From the NCBI GenBank assembly GCA_963728875.1, contig CAVSLJ010000001.1, forward strand, positions 992,001 to 1,056,000: DNA of 64,000 bases. Direction: 5' to 3'. How positions within the stretch are numbered: position 1 is the first letter of the stretch; each line of letters starts with the position of its first letter. Of this stretch, positions 45,243-56,765 are shown one piece after another. The position numbers and the translations under genes were made by a program. The notes under the pieces are model-generated. The model searched no databases and had not been told where the DNA came from. It was given only the letters and a program-made list of their open reading frames with translations. This DNA is from DASUPK01 sp963728875. GTDB lineage: Bacteria; Actinomycetota; Thermoleophilia; Solirubrobacterales; 70-9.

Positions 45243-46079
45243 CTAGGAGATCTGGGTGCGCAGCTCGCCGAGGGCGGGCGAGCGGATCACCATCTCGTCG
45301 CCCGACTTGAGCCAGACTCGCGGGTCCCGCACGCTGCCCACGCCGGATGGCGTTCCGGTGGAGACGATGTCCCCCGGCTCGAGCGTCATCCAGCGCGAGA
45401 GGCGCGACACCAGCTCGGGGATGGAGAAGATCAGGTCCGCGGTGGAGGCGTCCTGCATGCGCTCTCCGTTGAGGTCGAGGGTGAAGGAGATGGAGTCGGG
45501 CGCGCCCGCCTCATCCGGGGTGACGATCGCGGGCCCGCAGGGAGCCGACCCGTCGAAGACCTTGCCGGGCATCCACTGCGGCGTCGCGAACTGCAGGTCG
45601 CGGGCCGAGAGGTCGTTCAGAAGCATGTAGCCGGCGATCGAGTCCAGGGCCTCGTCCGTGTCGACATCCGTGCAGCGCCGTCCGACGACGAAGGCCACCT
45701 CGGCCTCGTAGTCGACCTTCTCGCTTGCCGCCGGGAGCTTCACGGTCGAGCCGGGGGGAGCGAGGGCGTTGCGGAACTTGGCGAAGAAGGTGGGATGCTC
45801 CGGCGGGTCGATCCCCGCCTCAGCCGCGTGGGAGCGGTAGTTGAGCCCGATGCAGACGATCTTGTCCGGGTCGGGCAGCGGCGGCAGCAGCTCCGCGCCG
45901 GCCACCGGATCGACCTCCGCGCCTGCGGCTCGCTCGCCGAGCTCGCCGAGTCGCCCGTCGGCGATCAGCTCCCTGACGGTGGCGTCGGTCCCGAGCACCT
46001 CCGCCGCGTCCAGCACCCCATCGTCGGTTTGCACTCCCGCCCGCGGTCCGCCGTCGGCGCGGTAGGTCACCAGCTTCAT
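45243..46079 (-). CDS. Fumarylacetoacetate hydrolase (FAH) family protein
   Basis: 278 aa. Metal site motifs: LNYRSHAAEAG (His), DYEAEVAFVVG (Glu-x-Glu) and MLLNDLSARDLQ (Asp), followed by GKVFDGSAPCGPAIV and STGTPSGVG. FAH-family enzymes open or decarboxylate beta-diketone-like acids in aromatic degradation, or tautomerise oxaloacetate. No pathway neighbours indicate which. Confidence 0.9.
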   Translation of the reverse strand: MKLVTYRADGGPRAGVQTDDGVLDAAEVLGTDATVRELIADGRLGELGERAAGAEVDPVAGAELLPPLPDPDKIVCIGLNYRSHAAEAGIDPPEHPTFFAKFRNALAPPGSTVKLPAASEKVDYEAEVAFVVGRRCTDVDTDEALDSIAGYMLLNDLSARDLQFATPQWMPGKVFDGSAPCGPAIVTPDEAGAPDSISFTLDLNGERMQDASTADLIFSIPELVSRLSRWMTLEPGDIVSTGTPSGVGSVRDPRVWLKSGDEMVIRSPALGELRTQIS

Positions 46080-46146
46080 GAGGCCAATCTATTCCGTCAA
46101 GGCGCCATCGAGCGGGCGCGTTCGTTAGGTTCTCGCGCCATTGGAG

Positions 46147-46159
46147 GGGGTCAGTCCCC
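46147..46159 (+). promoter_or_regulatory. 5'-UTR hairpin GGGG-TCAGT-CCCC before the cold-shock gene
   Basis: A short hairpin in the 112-nt leader, about 33 nt before the ATG and upstream of AGGAGG (46181-46186). Cold-shock mRNA leaders often carry temperature-responsive structures; this one is only a candidate. Confidence 0.3.
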
Positions 46160-46191
46160 GGAAAACGAGCGATGTGCGCGAGGAGGCATGA

Positions 46192-46390
46192 ATGGCAGAA
46201 GGGACCGTCAAGTGGTTCAGCAACGAGAAGGGATACGGCTTCATCACGCCCGATGACGGCGGGAAGGACCTCTTCGTCCACTTCTCGAGCATCGACGGAG
46301 ACGGCTACAAGTCTCTCGACGACGGCGCGAAGGTCAGCTACGAATCCGAAGAAGGCCCCAAGGGTCCCGTCGCCACGAACGTTTCCGTGG

Positions 46391-46401
<11 letters not shown>
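46192..46401 (+). CDS. csp: Cold-shock protein (CspA family)
   Basis: 69 aa OB-fold. RNP1 KGYGFITPD (usually KGFGFI) and RNP2 LFVHFSSI are intact; TVKWFSNEKGYG begins the domain. It binds single-stranded RNA/DNA and melts secondary structures, often induced on cooling. Start set by AGGAGG 5 nt upstream. It lies 16 nt before tRNA-Asp. Confidence 0.95.
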
Positions 46402-47761
<1,360 letters not shown>

Positions 47762-47778
47762 GGTGCTGGCGCTCGATG

Positions 47779-48180
47779 CTATCCACGCCGTTGAGGGCCC
47801 GGCCGGCGTCGGTTCGCCCCCACCGGAGCGGGTCCGCGGATCGGCAGCAGCTCAACGCGACCATCGTGCGACGACTTCCTCGGACGCCGACGGGCCCGGC
47901 GCGGCGGATCATCGGTCGCGGGCTGCTTGGTCGATCCGGGCGCCGGGAGCCTGCTTGGATCGAAGCGCAGCCTCGGCTTCTTCCCGTTGCCCAGCCTGAC
48001 CGCCCCGAGCTCGTCCGCCTTGGCATAGACGGTGGCGCGGCTCACTCCCAAGAGCCGCGCCACCGTCGCCGCGTCGACAAGCTTTCCTGGCTGCCTCGAC
48101 TCCACTGCCTGGTGTTCGAGCAGCTCGGCGACCCGCTGCGCCACCGCTTCGATGTCAGCCGGATCAAGCTGCATCGCCAT
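47779..48180 (-). CDS. Excisionase-like HTH protein
   Basis: 133 aa, ATG 48180, overlapping the end of the upstream gene. Helix-turn-helix of the HTH_17/MerR-like type: KLVDAATVARLLGVSRATVYAKADELGAVRLGNGKKPRLRFDPSRL. Such proteins are recombination directionality factors or repressors and usually sit next to int, as here. The Arg/Pro-rich tail is not conserved. Confidence 0.8.
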   Translation of the reverse strand: MAMQLDPADIEAVAQRVAELLEHQAVESRQPGKLVDAATVARLLGVSRATVYAKADELGAVRLGNGKKPRLRFDPSRLPAPGSTKQPATDDPPRRARRRPRKSSHDGRVELLPIRGPAPVGANRRRPGPQRRG

Positions 48181-48862
48181 CCCAATCTACGCCGATCAGC
48201 TCCCTGTCTAGACGGCGTACCTCGATCAATTCCTCGGAGCAGGTGCGCTCGATCGCGAGGCTGACCGCTCGGAAGGCTCGCTCGCTGCAGAGGTAGCGGA
48301 CGCCGCCCAGTCGATCCTCGCCGATCGCCGAGCGCCATCCCCGCAGGATCGAGTCGAGGCGCCAGCTCGCCTTCTGGGTCAGCTCCACCTCGACCCCGAT
48401 CCGCTCCCTCGACCAGGACGAGGTCGGGCCGGTGGTAGCGGCCCTCGTAAAGCTCGGCCGAGTAGAGCCGGCGCCCCTCCCGGCTCTCGATCGCCATGAT
48501 CTCCAGCTCGCTCAGCACCCGCTCGCCCCGCCGCTCGAGCTCCGCCGCCACCCACGCCACGGTGACGGCATGCCGGACCCCGCCGACGGAGACGCGAGCG
48601 GGGCGGAGGCCCTCCTGGCCGACCGCCCGCAGCCCCTCGCGGGTGCAGGTGAGCAGCCGCCCCGAACCGGCGACCGAGGGGAGTACCCGGACCAGGCCGT
48701 GCTCCCGCCATCGCGCCTCTCGCCGGTAGGTCACCGAGCGGGAGGTCCCCGCCCAGCCGCGCCGCGGCGGAGCCGGGCACCAGCCCGAACCGCGCCACGA
48801 ACTCGAGCACCTCAAGGTCGCGCGGGGTGATCCTGCGGCGGGCTAGCGCAGCCGGACGTCAT
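48164..48862 (-). pseudogene. Replication-relaxation-like protein, frameshifted
   Basis: Three frames must be joined to read one protein: RITPRDLEVLEFVARFGL and LPLGDLP (frame 1), SVTYRREARWREHGLVRVL through SREGRRLYSAELYEGRYHRP (frame 2), and VELTQKASWRLDSILRGW to GVDWDGDAA (frame 3). The winged-helix start plus endonuclease-like end resembles replication-relaxation proteins of actinobacterial integrative elements. The ATG at 48862 overlaps the stop of the small gene upstream, but a shift is needed soon after it. Either decay or sequence errors. Confidence 0.65.
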
Positions 48863-48981
48863 CCCTGGCGGGCCCGATCGCCGGCTTCGTGAGCCTCGAT
48901 GGCGAGCGCGATGGCTCCCTCGTGATGTTCCGCCGCCCAGATAGCCGCGTCGTCGCAAAGGGCATCCTTCCGCTCATCCAT
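48859..48981 (-). CDS. Small hypothetical protein (40 aa)
   Basis: Reads MDERKDALCDDAAIWAAEHHE and continues as helix to EAGDRARQG. It overlaps the next gene by ATGA, typical of real operonic genes in this island. No family match is recognised; it may be a short helical regulator. Confidence 0.4.
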   Translation of the reverse strand: MDERKDALCDDAAIWAAEHHEGAIALAIEAHEAGDRARQG

Positions 48982-49144
48982 CACGTACCGGCATAGCGCT
49001 TCGGTCGCGTACGGGATATGCGACGGCCCGTGACCGTACGTGGAAAAGGCTGTACGCCGGTGGCCGCTCCCGATCGAGGTAGTAGGTGACGAGCAGCGCC
49101 GTGGTGCGGAGCAGGTGCTCCAACTGCCATTCCCTGAGTCTCAT
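48974..49144 (-). CDS. Small hypothetical protein (56 aa)
   Basis: Starts MRLREWQLEHLLRTTALLVT with GAGG upstream in AGGAACGAGG and reads to PVRDRSAMPVRDG. Its ATG overlaps a TGA in a frame of the coupling ATPase (ATGA), suggesting the ATPase really ends at 49141 and this gene follows in the operon. Function unknown. Confidence 0.45.
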   Translation of the reverse strand: MRLREWQLEHLLRTTALLVTYYLDRERPPAYSLFHVRSRAVAYPVRDRSAMPVRDG

Positions 49145-50859
49145 CCTCGTTCCTTTCCGTTTCGGTGGTTTCTCTCGCCCAGCTCGGAACGACCCGGGCG
49201 ACTGCGACTCGGTCTTTCCCTCCTTTGTCGAGTCGCACGACCGCGCACTCGCCCCAGCCGAGGTGCTGCAGGACCGACGGGTGGACCCGAAGGCGGTATC
49301 CGCGGGTCCTGGTCCCGACCGCATCCGGGATCCCAAGGGGACCGCGAGTGCGGTTGGTGCTCTTCCACTCGCCGACCTGGCCGGCGAGCCGAGCGACGGC
49401 GTCGGCGTCATCGGGGCCAACGCGAAAGCAGACGACGCTGTCGATCGTTGCCTTCACCCGATCCTCGACGGCCTCCCCGGCCGCTCGCAGATCGGCGAGC
49501 GTGTGGGTAGCGACGGCGACGCTGAAGCCGGCGCCCCGAGCGCGGGCATAGAGCCCATCGATCTGCTCGCTCTCGATCGCCCCGTACTCGTCGATCCCGA
49601 TGAAGGTGGGGATCGGCTGGCGCTGGAGCTCGCTGGCGATCGCTCCGAGCTCGATAGCGATCGAGGCGCCGACCTTCTCGGCGACGACGCCGAGGCGCTC
49701 CGAGTCGAGCCGGAAGTAGACGGTCGCCCGCCTTCGGATCGCCTCGCTCAGATCGAGCACCGGGCCGGCTCCCGAGTTCGGATCGAGCCAACGGCGCCCG
49801 TAGTCCGACTCCGCCAGGACGGCGAGCCGGCTGCGAATGCCGGCGACGTCGGAGCGCTCCTGCGCCGTCAGGCTCTTGACGAAGTCCTCGACCTGGCGAG
49901 CGAGCTCGGGCGACCCATGCTTGCTGGCATGTGCGGCGAGGCGATCGGGCGCGCAGAGGCGCAGGATCTCGGGCAGCGTCATCGCCGTGCCGCAGCCCTG
50001 CATGGCCCGAACGACCCAGCGGAGCAGCCGAACGGCCTCGCTCTTGAAGTGGGGCTCCGTGTAGACCTCGCAGGCAAGGAGCTTCGCGACGGTCTCGTCG
50101 ACGCCACCGGTGGCGAGGATGTCCCAGACGACCGGGTCCGTCGGGGCTCACCAGGATGAACGGTCCGCCCGCGGCGGCCGCCGCCCGGCGCGCCTCGGCC
50201 TCCAGGTCCAGGTCGGTCTTGGCCTCGACCAGGACGACGCCGTGACCGCTTCGCGCGTACTCGCTCGCCATCAGGGAGAGCACGGTCGTCTTCCCGGCGC
50301 CGGTCGCGCCGAGGATCAGCGAGTGCGAGCCGGACTCCCCGCCGCGCTTGATCGTGGCGATCCGACCGCGCCGGGTGACCCCGATCGCCAGCTCGTCGCT
50401 TCGGACCCGGTCGAGTCGGCTTGGGAGCGGCTCGGCGGAGCAGGAGGTGTGTGGGGCCCGATCCGTTCGCCGGCGTCGTGGGCCCGGTCGTCTCCGGCTC
50501 GCCGGTCTGACTGATGGGTGAGGATGCCGGTGACCAGGTGCCCGCCGAAGGCGCAGGTCAGGATCGCGATCGAGCCGATCGCCGCGTCCCCTGCCAAGAC
50601 GCCAGCCCAGACGAGCAGGATCGCGACGGCCAGAGGCGCCAGCCAGAGAACGGCCCAGTCGAAGCGAGCGCGCAGCTGCCGAGCGGAGAGGAAGCCGATC
50701 GCCATTCCGATCAAGGCCCCGGCGGTTCCGGTCCAGCCGACGAGGCCGACGATGTGGAGCGGCGTGGTTGAGGTGCTCGAGCGGCTTGTCGGACGCGCCG
50801 TCTGGCCCGTGCCGGCCGGCCTTGCCGCTGAGCGCTGCGAGGGTTGGGATCAGGTGCAT
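49141..50859 (-). pseudogene. TraG/VirD4-like conjugative coupling ATPase, frameshifted
   Basis: Start MHLIPTLAALSGKAGRHG at 50859. N-terminal membrane helices are in a second frame (IGMAIGFLSARQL, WLAPLAVAILLVWAGVL), Walker A GATGAGKTT with VVLVEAKTDLDLEAEA in a third, and the rest in a fourth segment (MTLPEILRLCAPDRLAAHA, Walker B TFIGIDEYGA, TIDSVVCFRVGPDDADAVARL). One break is at GACGGACCCGGTCG, where deleting one C restores DGPVVWD. Such ATPases couple relaxase-DNA to a secretion channel. Broken as given. Confidence 0.75.
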
Positions 50860-51287
50860 CAGCTTCACCTCTCGTTCGTCGTGGCCACTACCTGGCATGA
50901 CGCGAGAGCCACGATCTGTCCCACGGATTGCTCATCACCCACAAGACGAGTCCACCGGCCGGTTTCGATACCCATCGGCATCAGTCGCTCTACCGGCAAG
51001 ACGTTCGCCAGCCCAAAAAGGGGCCACTGCCTCTCCATCTCGCCCCAGACTCCGAGCCCTCCCCCGCGCACCCACCGAACGCTTCTGCGCCCGACCGCCG
51101 CTGACCCCGGGAACCCACATCGTGGGGGCGCGGGGTCAGCGGCGGGAAGGGCGCCCGCCACGCACGAAAGTGCGCGCCAGGTGGGGACGCCGATTCCCCA
51201 CCTCTGTCCCCCCGTCAGCTCGTCAGGTGGCCCCGGGAACTGACCAAGCCGACCTGGTCGATTGTTGCGCCGCCTTGCCGGCGGCCG
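50860..51287. other. Non-coding, hairpin-rich stretch, candidate oriT/replication origin
   Basis: 428 bases with no convincing gene. It contains CCGCCGCTGACCCC/GGGGTCAGCGGCGG (51095-51108 and 51132-51145, 14-bp stem) with an inner CCCAC-atc-GTGGG, CGCAC-gaaa-GTGCG (51161-51174), AGGTGGGG-N9-CCCCACCT (51179-51203) and GCCGCC-N5-GGCGGC (51269-51285). The position beside the coupling ATPase and the series of stem-loops fit an origin of transfer or replication, though terminator and regulatory roles are possible. Confidence 0.5.
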
Positions 51288-51626
51288 TCAACCCCTTCGG
51301 GGTCCGGCGCTGCGCGCCTTGACTGCCGCCGCGGCGGCGCTTAGTCGCTCGCAGGTCGGGCACGGAGAGCAGTCAGACGTTGGGCCTGCGGTTGGCGGAG
51401 TGGTGTCTCCCCCCGGGCCAAGTTGCTCTAGCTCCCGCTCCACTATCTGAGTTACGCCCTCCTCGTCGGTTGGCTCATCTCCGGGCACTGAAGAGTCGAT
51501 GCCCTGGCGCTCCAAGATGAACACGAAGTTCGCTCGCGCTAATAGAGCCGTTGGGCCGAGTTCTTCTCGGGCTGTTTTCCAGGCCCCAGATCCCTCCTCT
51601 TCTTGCGCCCGCTTCTCCAGAGACAA
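51288..51626 (-). CDS. Small hypothetical protein with two C-x2-C
   Basis: 112 aa starting at TTG 51626 (MSLEKRAQEEEGSGAWKT). The middle is helical (LARANFVFILERQGIDSS, TDEEGVTQIVERELEQLG) and the C-terminus holds SDCSPCPTCERL, a C-x2-C-x2-C set that might bind zinc. It overlaps the TPR gene's last 88 bp in another frame, which weakens the start. A hairpin ACCCC-TTC-GGGGT covers its stop codon. Confidence 0.45.
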   Translation of the reverse strand: MSLEKRAQEEEGSGAWKTAREELGPTALLARANFVFILERQGIDSSVPGDEPTDEEGVTQIVERELEQLGPGGDTTPPTAGPTSDCSPCPTCERLSAAAAAVKARSAGPRRG

Positions 51627-53138
51627 ATTGCGGCGTAGGTCCTCGCAAACGCTTCTACTTGGTCGCGACGGCCAACGATGCCAACCCAGTCATAGTTAGC
51701 GTATGCCCAGCCCCAGTCTTGGCTTCGAACCCTTTTGTCGCCCCGCTTCATCAGCTTCTTGCGGACCCGTTGGAAACGCCACTCGTAGAAGCGAGCTCGA
51801 AACCAGTGGCCGGCTCGATGGTGCCCATCGACCGCGTTCGCATACAAGATTGGGGCTGGCGGCCACCGCCTAACGGCGATGAAGGGCCAGTGCGGTCCGA
51901 TGAAGCGAAGCTGAACCCGGGGCCGCGCTCGGATGGCGCGGCCGTACCATCTCCCGGCCTCGGCCCCGGCCGCTGTGACCGCTTGTTCATCCCCTTCAGC
52001 CCAGGCTCGCTCGAGCTTGCGCCAAGCTCGAAGCCCGGCGGCGCGGCGTACATACCACTGTCGGTGGTACTGGGAGGTCGATGCCAGCAGGTGATCAAGC
52101 AGCCGATCGGCTTCCTCGCGTTCCGCCGCGCTCCCTGAATCCGGATCCAAGATCGCGAAGAGGTTGTACGTCGTCATGTCGCGTTGCGGATCCCGCTCGT
52201 ATTTCGAGGGCCTTTCGAAGAAGCGCAATGGCCTCATCTCGCTGGCGCTGCCCCGCCTCCCCCAAGTCCCAGGCTTTGTAGAGCAGGAGCCGAGAGGACG
52301 TTCTCAGTAGGTGCGGTGAGGGATCATCTCCCTCGGCGCGTTCGCGAAGAAATGCGATCGCTTCATCGAGCCGGCCGAGGTTCGCCGTTGCGAGAGCGCG
52401 GCTGGCACGGAGGGCATCGATCTGGTGATTGGCGCTGTTCCTTGCGACATTCAGGGCCTCATCGAGCAGTTCGATCGCCTGGTCGCTCTCCCCGACCATC
52501 TCGGCGAGCAGACCAGCCATCCCTCGGATTAGCGCCTCAAGGTCGCGACAGAAGTCGAGAGGAAACTCCTCGTCACGGACTCCACGTTGAGGTGGAAGCT
52601 GAGAAACGAAGGGCCCGAAACGGGGATTGGCAGGGGTCTGGTCGCGCGTGAACCAATCCTGATGAGTAACGCTGTCCTCGGCAAGAGTCAGGAGTCGAGG
52701 AAAGACCGACCAGCCTCCCTCCGCGCGGGCAGCCACCCGCCCGTGGAGCACAAACGTGGCGCGAAGACGCTTGCGGACCTGCTCAGCCCATGCAGCTTCA
52801 TCAGCGCCGATGACCACCGGTATCGGCTGGACGAGCGCCTGAAACAGAGTTGGAAGGTGGCTCCGGAGATCATCGACCACGATCCGTTGCGCCTCCTCCG
52901 CATGGCCTTTCGCCGCGCCACCTTCAAAGAATCTGGGAACCAGAAGCGCCGCCCGACAGCGGCGTCGTGTGCGCTGCCAGCGCGCGATCCCAAGCACGGC
53001 CATGGCCGCGAGGAAGATTCCGAGGATCAGCAGCTCCGTGGTTAGGGGCACGAATATGAGGACGAGAACCAGGGCGGCCAGTCCCAACCAGTAGGCCGGT
53101 TCGGGGATCCGGTAGTGGTCGTCCCATATCCCGTTCAC
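51539..53138 (-). pseudogene. Membrane protein with TPR-like repeats, one frameshift
   Basis: Two frames join near 52190. The first (347 codons from 53138) has two N-terminal helices (YWLGLAALVLVLIFVPL; LLILGIFLAAMAVLGIA), a soluble domain with a possible nucleotide- or cyclic-type fold, then TPR-like repeats (DQAIELLDEALNVARNSAN, RLDEAIAFLRERA). After a shift the second continues KYERDPQRDMTTYNLFAIL as a further repeat and ends with a Trp/Arg-rich domain (RFIGPHWPFIAV). The single shift splits one about 560-aa protein. Function unknown. Confidence 0.6.
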
Positions 53139-53227
53139 CGATCCTTAGGAGTGCCCCGAGCACCATGCGACCGTAGTCCGAACAGCCTGAGGCGATCTGG
53201 CGGGACATCCCCTCCGATGCACCCGGC

Positions 53228-53789
53228 TCATGAGGCCGTTCGGTCGGCGAGTGCCGATCGACCCTCGCTGAGGCATCGGTTCACCTTCGTGTAGGTCCAG
53301 CCAGTGACCTGACATATCTCCGCATAGCTGAGGCCCAAGCCGAGCAGCCAGAGTGCTTTGCGCTCGTCGCGGCTTTAAGGAGCAAGTGCTCGACGCTGTT
53401 CGGCGATTAGCTCGCTGCGCTCGACCGCCTCCGCTGGCCCGGGCGCGCCGGTCGGCAGAGCGAACGCGAGATCGAAGTCACCGTTACGGGTGTCTGGCTG
53501 CGGAGTTGAAGCTGCGTTCGTGCTGACGCGATCCGCGGCGGCGAATGGCCCAGGCCTCTCGTTTGACCGTCGTGTAGAGCCAGGCGAGAGGCTCGCCCAG
53601 ACCGTTGTAGCGCTCGAGGAACAACACGTAGGCGGACTGCAGGGCATCTTCAACGTCGTCCGGCAGCTCCGAATGACGCCGGGCTTGGCGGCGAAGCCGG
53701 TGTTCGTCGCGTCGGAGAACTTCGTTCAGCAATCGCGCATTTCGCTCGCGCTCGCGTGGTCCTGGTCGTGAGTCCGGCTGGTCGGCCAT
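53228..53789 (-). pseudogene. Sigma-70-family (ECF-like) sigma factor, frameshifted
   Basis: From ATG 53789 the first frame gives region 2 (RLLNEVLRRDEHRLRRQARR, DVEDALQSAYVLFLERYNG, PLAWLYTTVKREAWAIRRR). A second frame adds the linker (FDLAFALPTGAPGPAEAVER, SELIAEQRRALAP) and a third holds region 4 (RDERKALWLLGLGLSYAEI, VTGWTYTKVNRCLSEGRSAL). All parts of a small sigma factor are present in order but need two shifts. A sigma factor inside a mobile element may switch on its transfer genes. Confidence 0.65.
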
Positions 53790-53793
53790 GAGG

Positions 53794-53834
53794 ACGGCCA
53801 ACCGCACGGCTCTGCCGTGCCAACATTTGGCCGT
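53794..53834. repeat. Nested double inverted repeat before the sigma gene
   Basis: ACGGCCAA (53794-53801) pairs with TTGGCCGT (53827-53834), enclosing GCACGGC-TCT-GCCGTGC (53804-53820). It lies in the 150-nt space between the divergent sigma and hsdR genes, directly before the sigma ATG. It may be an operator, an attenuator or a recombination relic. Confidence 0.55.
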
Positions 53835-53959
53835 CCGCCGCCCAGCCGGACACGGACCAGTCGCAGGTGCAAGGACCTAATTGCACGGGATGAGGCCGGG
53901 TCGACGGGGCGGATCGCTGAATTCAGCGGAGTCGCTCGGGTCGATTACCGTGAGACCTC

Positions 53960-56765
53960 GTGGAGGAGGAACGGCTGCACCCCGAGCAGAGAGCCCGCGT
54001 TGAGATTGACCGCATGCTTGCCGAGGCTGGCTGGCTCGTCCAGGACTACAAGAGCATCGACCTGACAGCAGGCCGCGGAATCGCAGCTCCGCGAAGTCCC
54101 GACCAAGACGGGACCGGTCGACTACCTCCTCTTCGCCGACGAGAAGGCCCTCGGCACGATCGAGGCCAAGAAAGAAGGCGACACCCTGCGTGGCGTCGAG
54201 TGGCAGACCGAGCGCTACACCCAAGGCTTCAGCCAGCTGATCGAGGAGCGGCCGATCGCCCACTGGGAGCTGCCGCTGCCGTTCCACTATCAGTCAACCG
54301 GGGCTGAGACCCTCTTCACGAACCTTCGCGATCCGATCGCACGCCCCCGCGACGTCTTCCACTTCCACCGACCCGAGACGCTCGCCCAATGGGCCCAGCA
54401 GGAGTTCTCGTTGCTCGGTCGCCTGCGGCGGATGCCGGCACTCGACGGCGAGGGCCTGCGGAAGGCCCAGATCGCCGCGATCGAGGGACTGGAGGAGTCG
54501 CTGCGAAACGCCAAACCCAAGGCCCTGATCAACATGACGATGGGCTCAGGGAAGACCTACGTGGCGGTGGCAGAGGCCTACCGCCTGCTCCGCTATGGCG
54601 AGGCGGAGCGGATCCTCTTCCTCGTCGATCGCATCAACCTCGGCCGCCAGGCCCACACCGAGTTCGCGAACTACGTCACCCCGGATGACAGGCGCAAGTT
54701 CACCGAGCTCTACAACGTCCAGGTCCTTCGCTCCAATCGCATCGATCCCGCCGCGAAGGTCGTGATCACCACGATCCAGCGGCTCTACTCGATCCTCCGA
54801 GGCCAGTCCGACGAGGAGTTCGACCCCGAGGCCGAGGAGCACTCGACCTTCGAGATCGAGCCGGAGAAGGCCGACGAGGTCCTGCCCGTCGCCTATCGGC
54901 CCGACGTGCCGATCGAGACCTTCGACAACGCCTTCGTCGACGAGTGCCACCGCTCGATCTACGGGCGCTGGGGCCAGGTGCTCGACTACTTCGACATGTC
55001 GCTGGCGGGACTGACCGCGACCGCCGAGCACACCACCCGGGTCTACTTCGACCAGAACGTCGTCACCGAGTACAAGCACGAGCAGGCGGTGGCCGACCAG
55101 GTCAACGTCCCCTACACGACCTACCGGATCAAGACCGAGGTCTCCGAGGGCGGCGGGGAGATCGCCGCCGGCTCCTGGGTGGACGTCCGCGACCTCGGCA
55201 CCCGCCGGCGCCAGCGCGAGCAGCTGGAGGACGAGGTCACCTACGACAGGGCGACGCTCGATCGCGCTGTTGTCAGCCCCGACCAGATCCGCACCGTCGT
55301 CCGGACCTTCAAGGAGAAGGTCTGCACCGAGATCTTCCCCGGCCGGCCCGAGGTGCCGAAGACGGTCTTCTTCTGCAAGACCGACAACCACGCCGAGGAC
55401 GTGCTGCGGATCGTCCGCGAGGAGTTCAACCGCGGCTCGGAGTTCGCCCGCAAGATCACCTACAAGGTCCGCGGCGACTCCGACCAGCACATCCAGGACT
55501 TCCGCACCAGCCAAGCCTTCCGGATCGCGGTCTCGGTCGACCAGATCGCGACGGGCACGGACATCCGCCCCCTCGAGTGCCTCGTCTTCATGCGGATGGT
55601 CGGCTCGCGCACCCTGTTCGAGCAGATGAAGGGCCGCGGCGTTCGCACGATCGACCCGACCGATCTGCAGTCGGTCACCGAGGGCGCCAAGTCGAAGGAC
55701 CGCTTCGTGATCGTCGACTGCGTCGGCCTCACCGACGAGGCGAAGGCCTGGGTGGACACCAGGCCGCTGGAGCGCAAGCCGAGCGTCGCGCTGGAGCGCC
55801 TGCTCCAGGACGTGGCGATGGGGATCAAGGACGAGCAGACGGTGTCGAGCATCGGCGCCCGCCTCGCTCGCCTGCACAACAACCTCGACGCCAAGCGCCG
55901 ACGAGGAGTTCGCCGAAGCCGCCGACGGCATGGGTCTCGACCAGGTGGCGGAGAACCTGATCACCGCCGCCGACCCCGAGCGGTGGGCGGCCGTCGCGGC
56001 CGAGGAAGCGCAAGCGGCAGAGGCCGAGGAGTTCGAACCGAGCGAAGAAGAGCTGGCCAGGGCCAAGGACGAGGTTCTCGGCGACGCGGTCCGCCCGCTG
56101 ATGAAGGCCGAGGTCCGTCAGCGCATCCTCTCGCTCCGTGAACAGGCCTCACAGCTGATCGACATGACGACCGAGGACAAGCTCCTTTCCGCCGGCTGGA
56201 CCGATGGCGACCAGGCGCAAGACGCCGTCGAGGAGTTCCAGACATTCGTCAAGGAGCACCACGACGAGTACCTGGCCCTGCAGGCCTACTACGAGCGGCC
56301 CTATCGCCTGCGCCCGAGCTATGACGATCTGAAGGAACTGTCCGCCGCGATTCAGAAGCCGCCGCTGGAGCTGACGGCGGAGAAGCTGTGGGCCGCTTAC
56401 GAGGCCGTCGATCCCGAAAAGGTGAAAGGCGCCGGCATGCGACGCACCCTTACGGACCTGGTGCAGCTGATCCGCTTCGCCATGGACCACGAGGACGAGC
56501 TGCTGCCGCGCAAGGAGGTCGTGATGCTCCGCTTCGACCTCTGGCTGACCGAGCAGCAGTCCGCCGGCCGCGAGTTCACCGACGAGCAGCTCCAGTGGCT
56601 TCGTTGGATGGCCGAGCACATCGCGACCTCGATGACGCTGGAGCGCGAGGACTTCGACTCGAGCCCTTTGCTCAGGAGGGCGGGCTGCTCGGAGCTCACG
56701 AGGCTTTCGGTGATGCGCTCGAAGAGCTGCTCGCAGAGCTGAACGAGGAGTTGGCGGCGGCGTGA
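53960..56765 (+). pseudogene. hsdR: Type I restriction enzyme R subunit HsdR, three frameshifts
   Basis: GTG start reads LHPEQRARVEIDRMLAEAGW, then a one-base insertion near 54090 moves the nuclease part (TGPVDYLLFADEKALGTIEAKKEG, the D...E-x-K site) to another frame. The long middle frame has helicase motifs MTMGSGKT, VDECHRS, VSVDQIATGTD, MKGRGVRTI. Another shift near 55895 leads to AADGMGLDQVAENLITA, and a third near 56668 to EPFAQEGGLLGAHEAF and the end. As given it is a broken motor/nuclease subunit. Confidence 0.8.

Noticed and set aside
50865..51161. A 98-codon minus-strand frame in the hairpin-rich gap
   Set aside because: Pro/Gly/Arg-rich composition, no ribosome binding site, and it would cover the conserved-looking inverted repeats.
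54546..56066. A 506-codon frame on the minus strand opposite hsdR
   Set aside because: Shadow of hsdR helicase coding; Leu/Val/Asp-rich with no motif.
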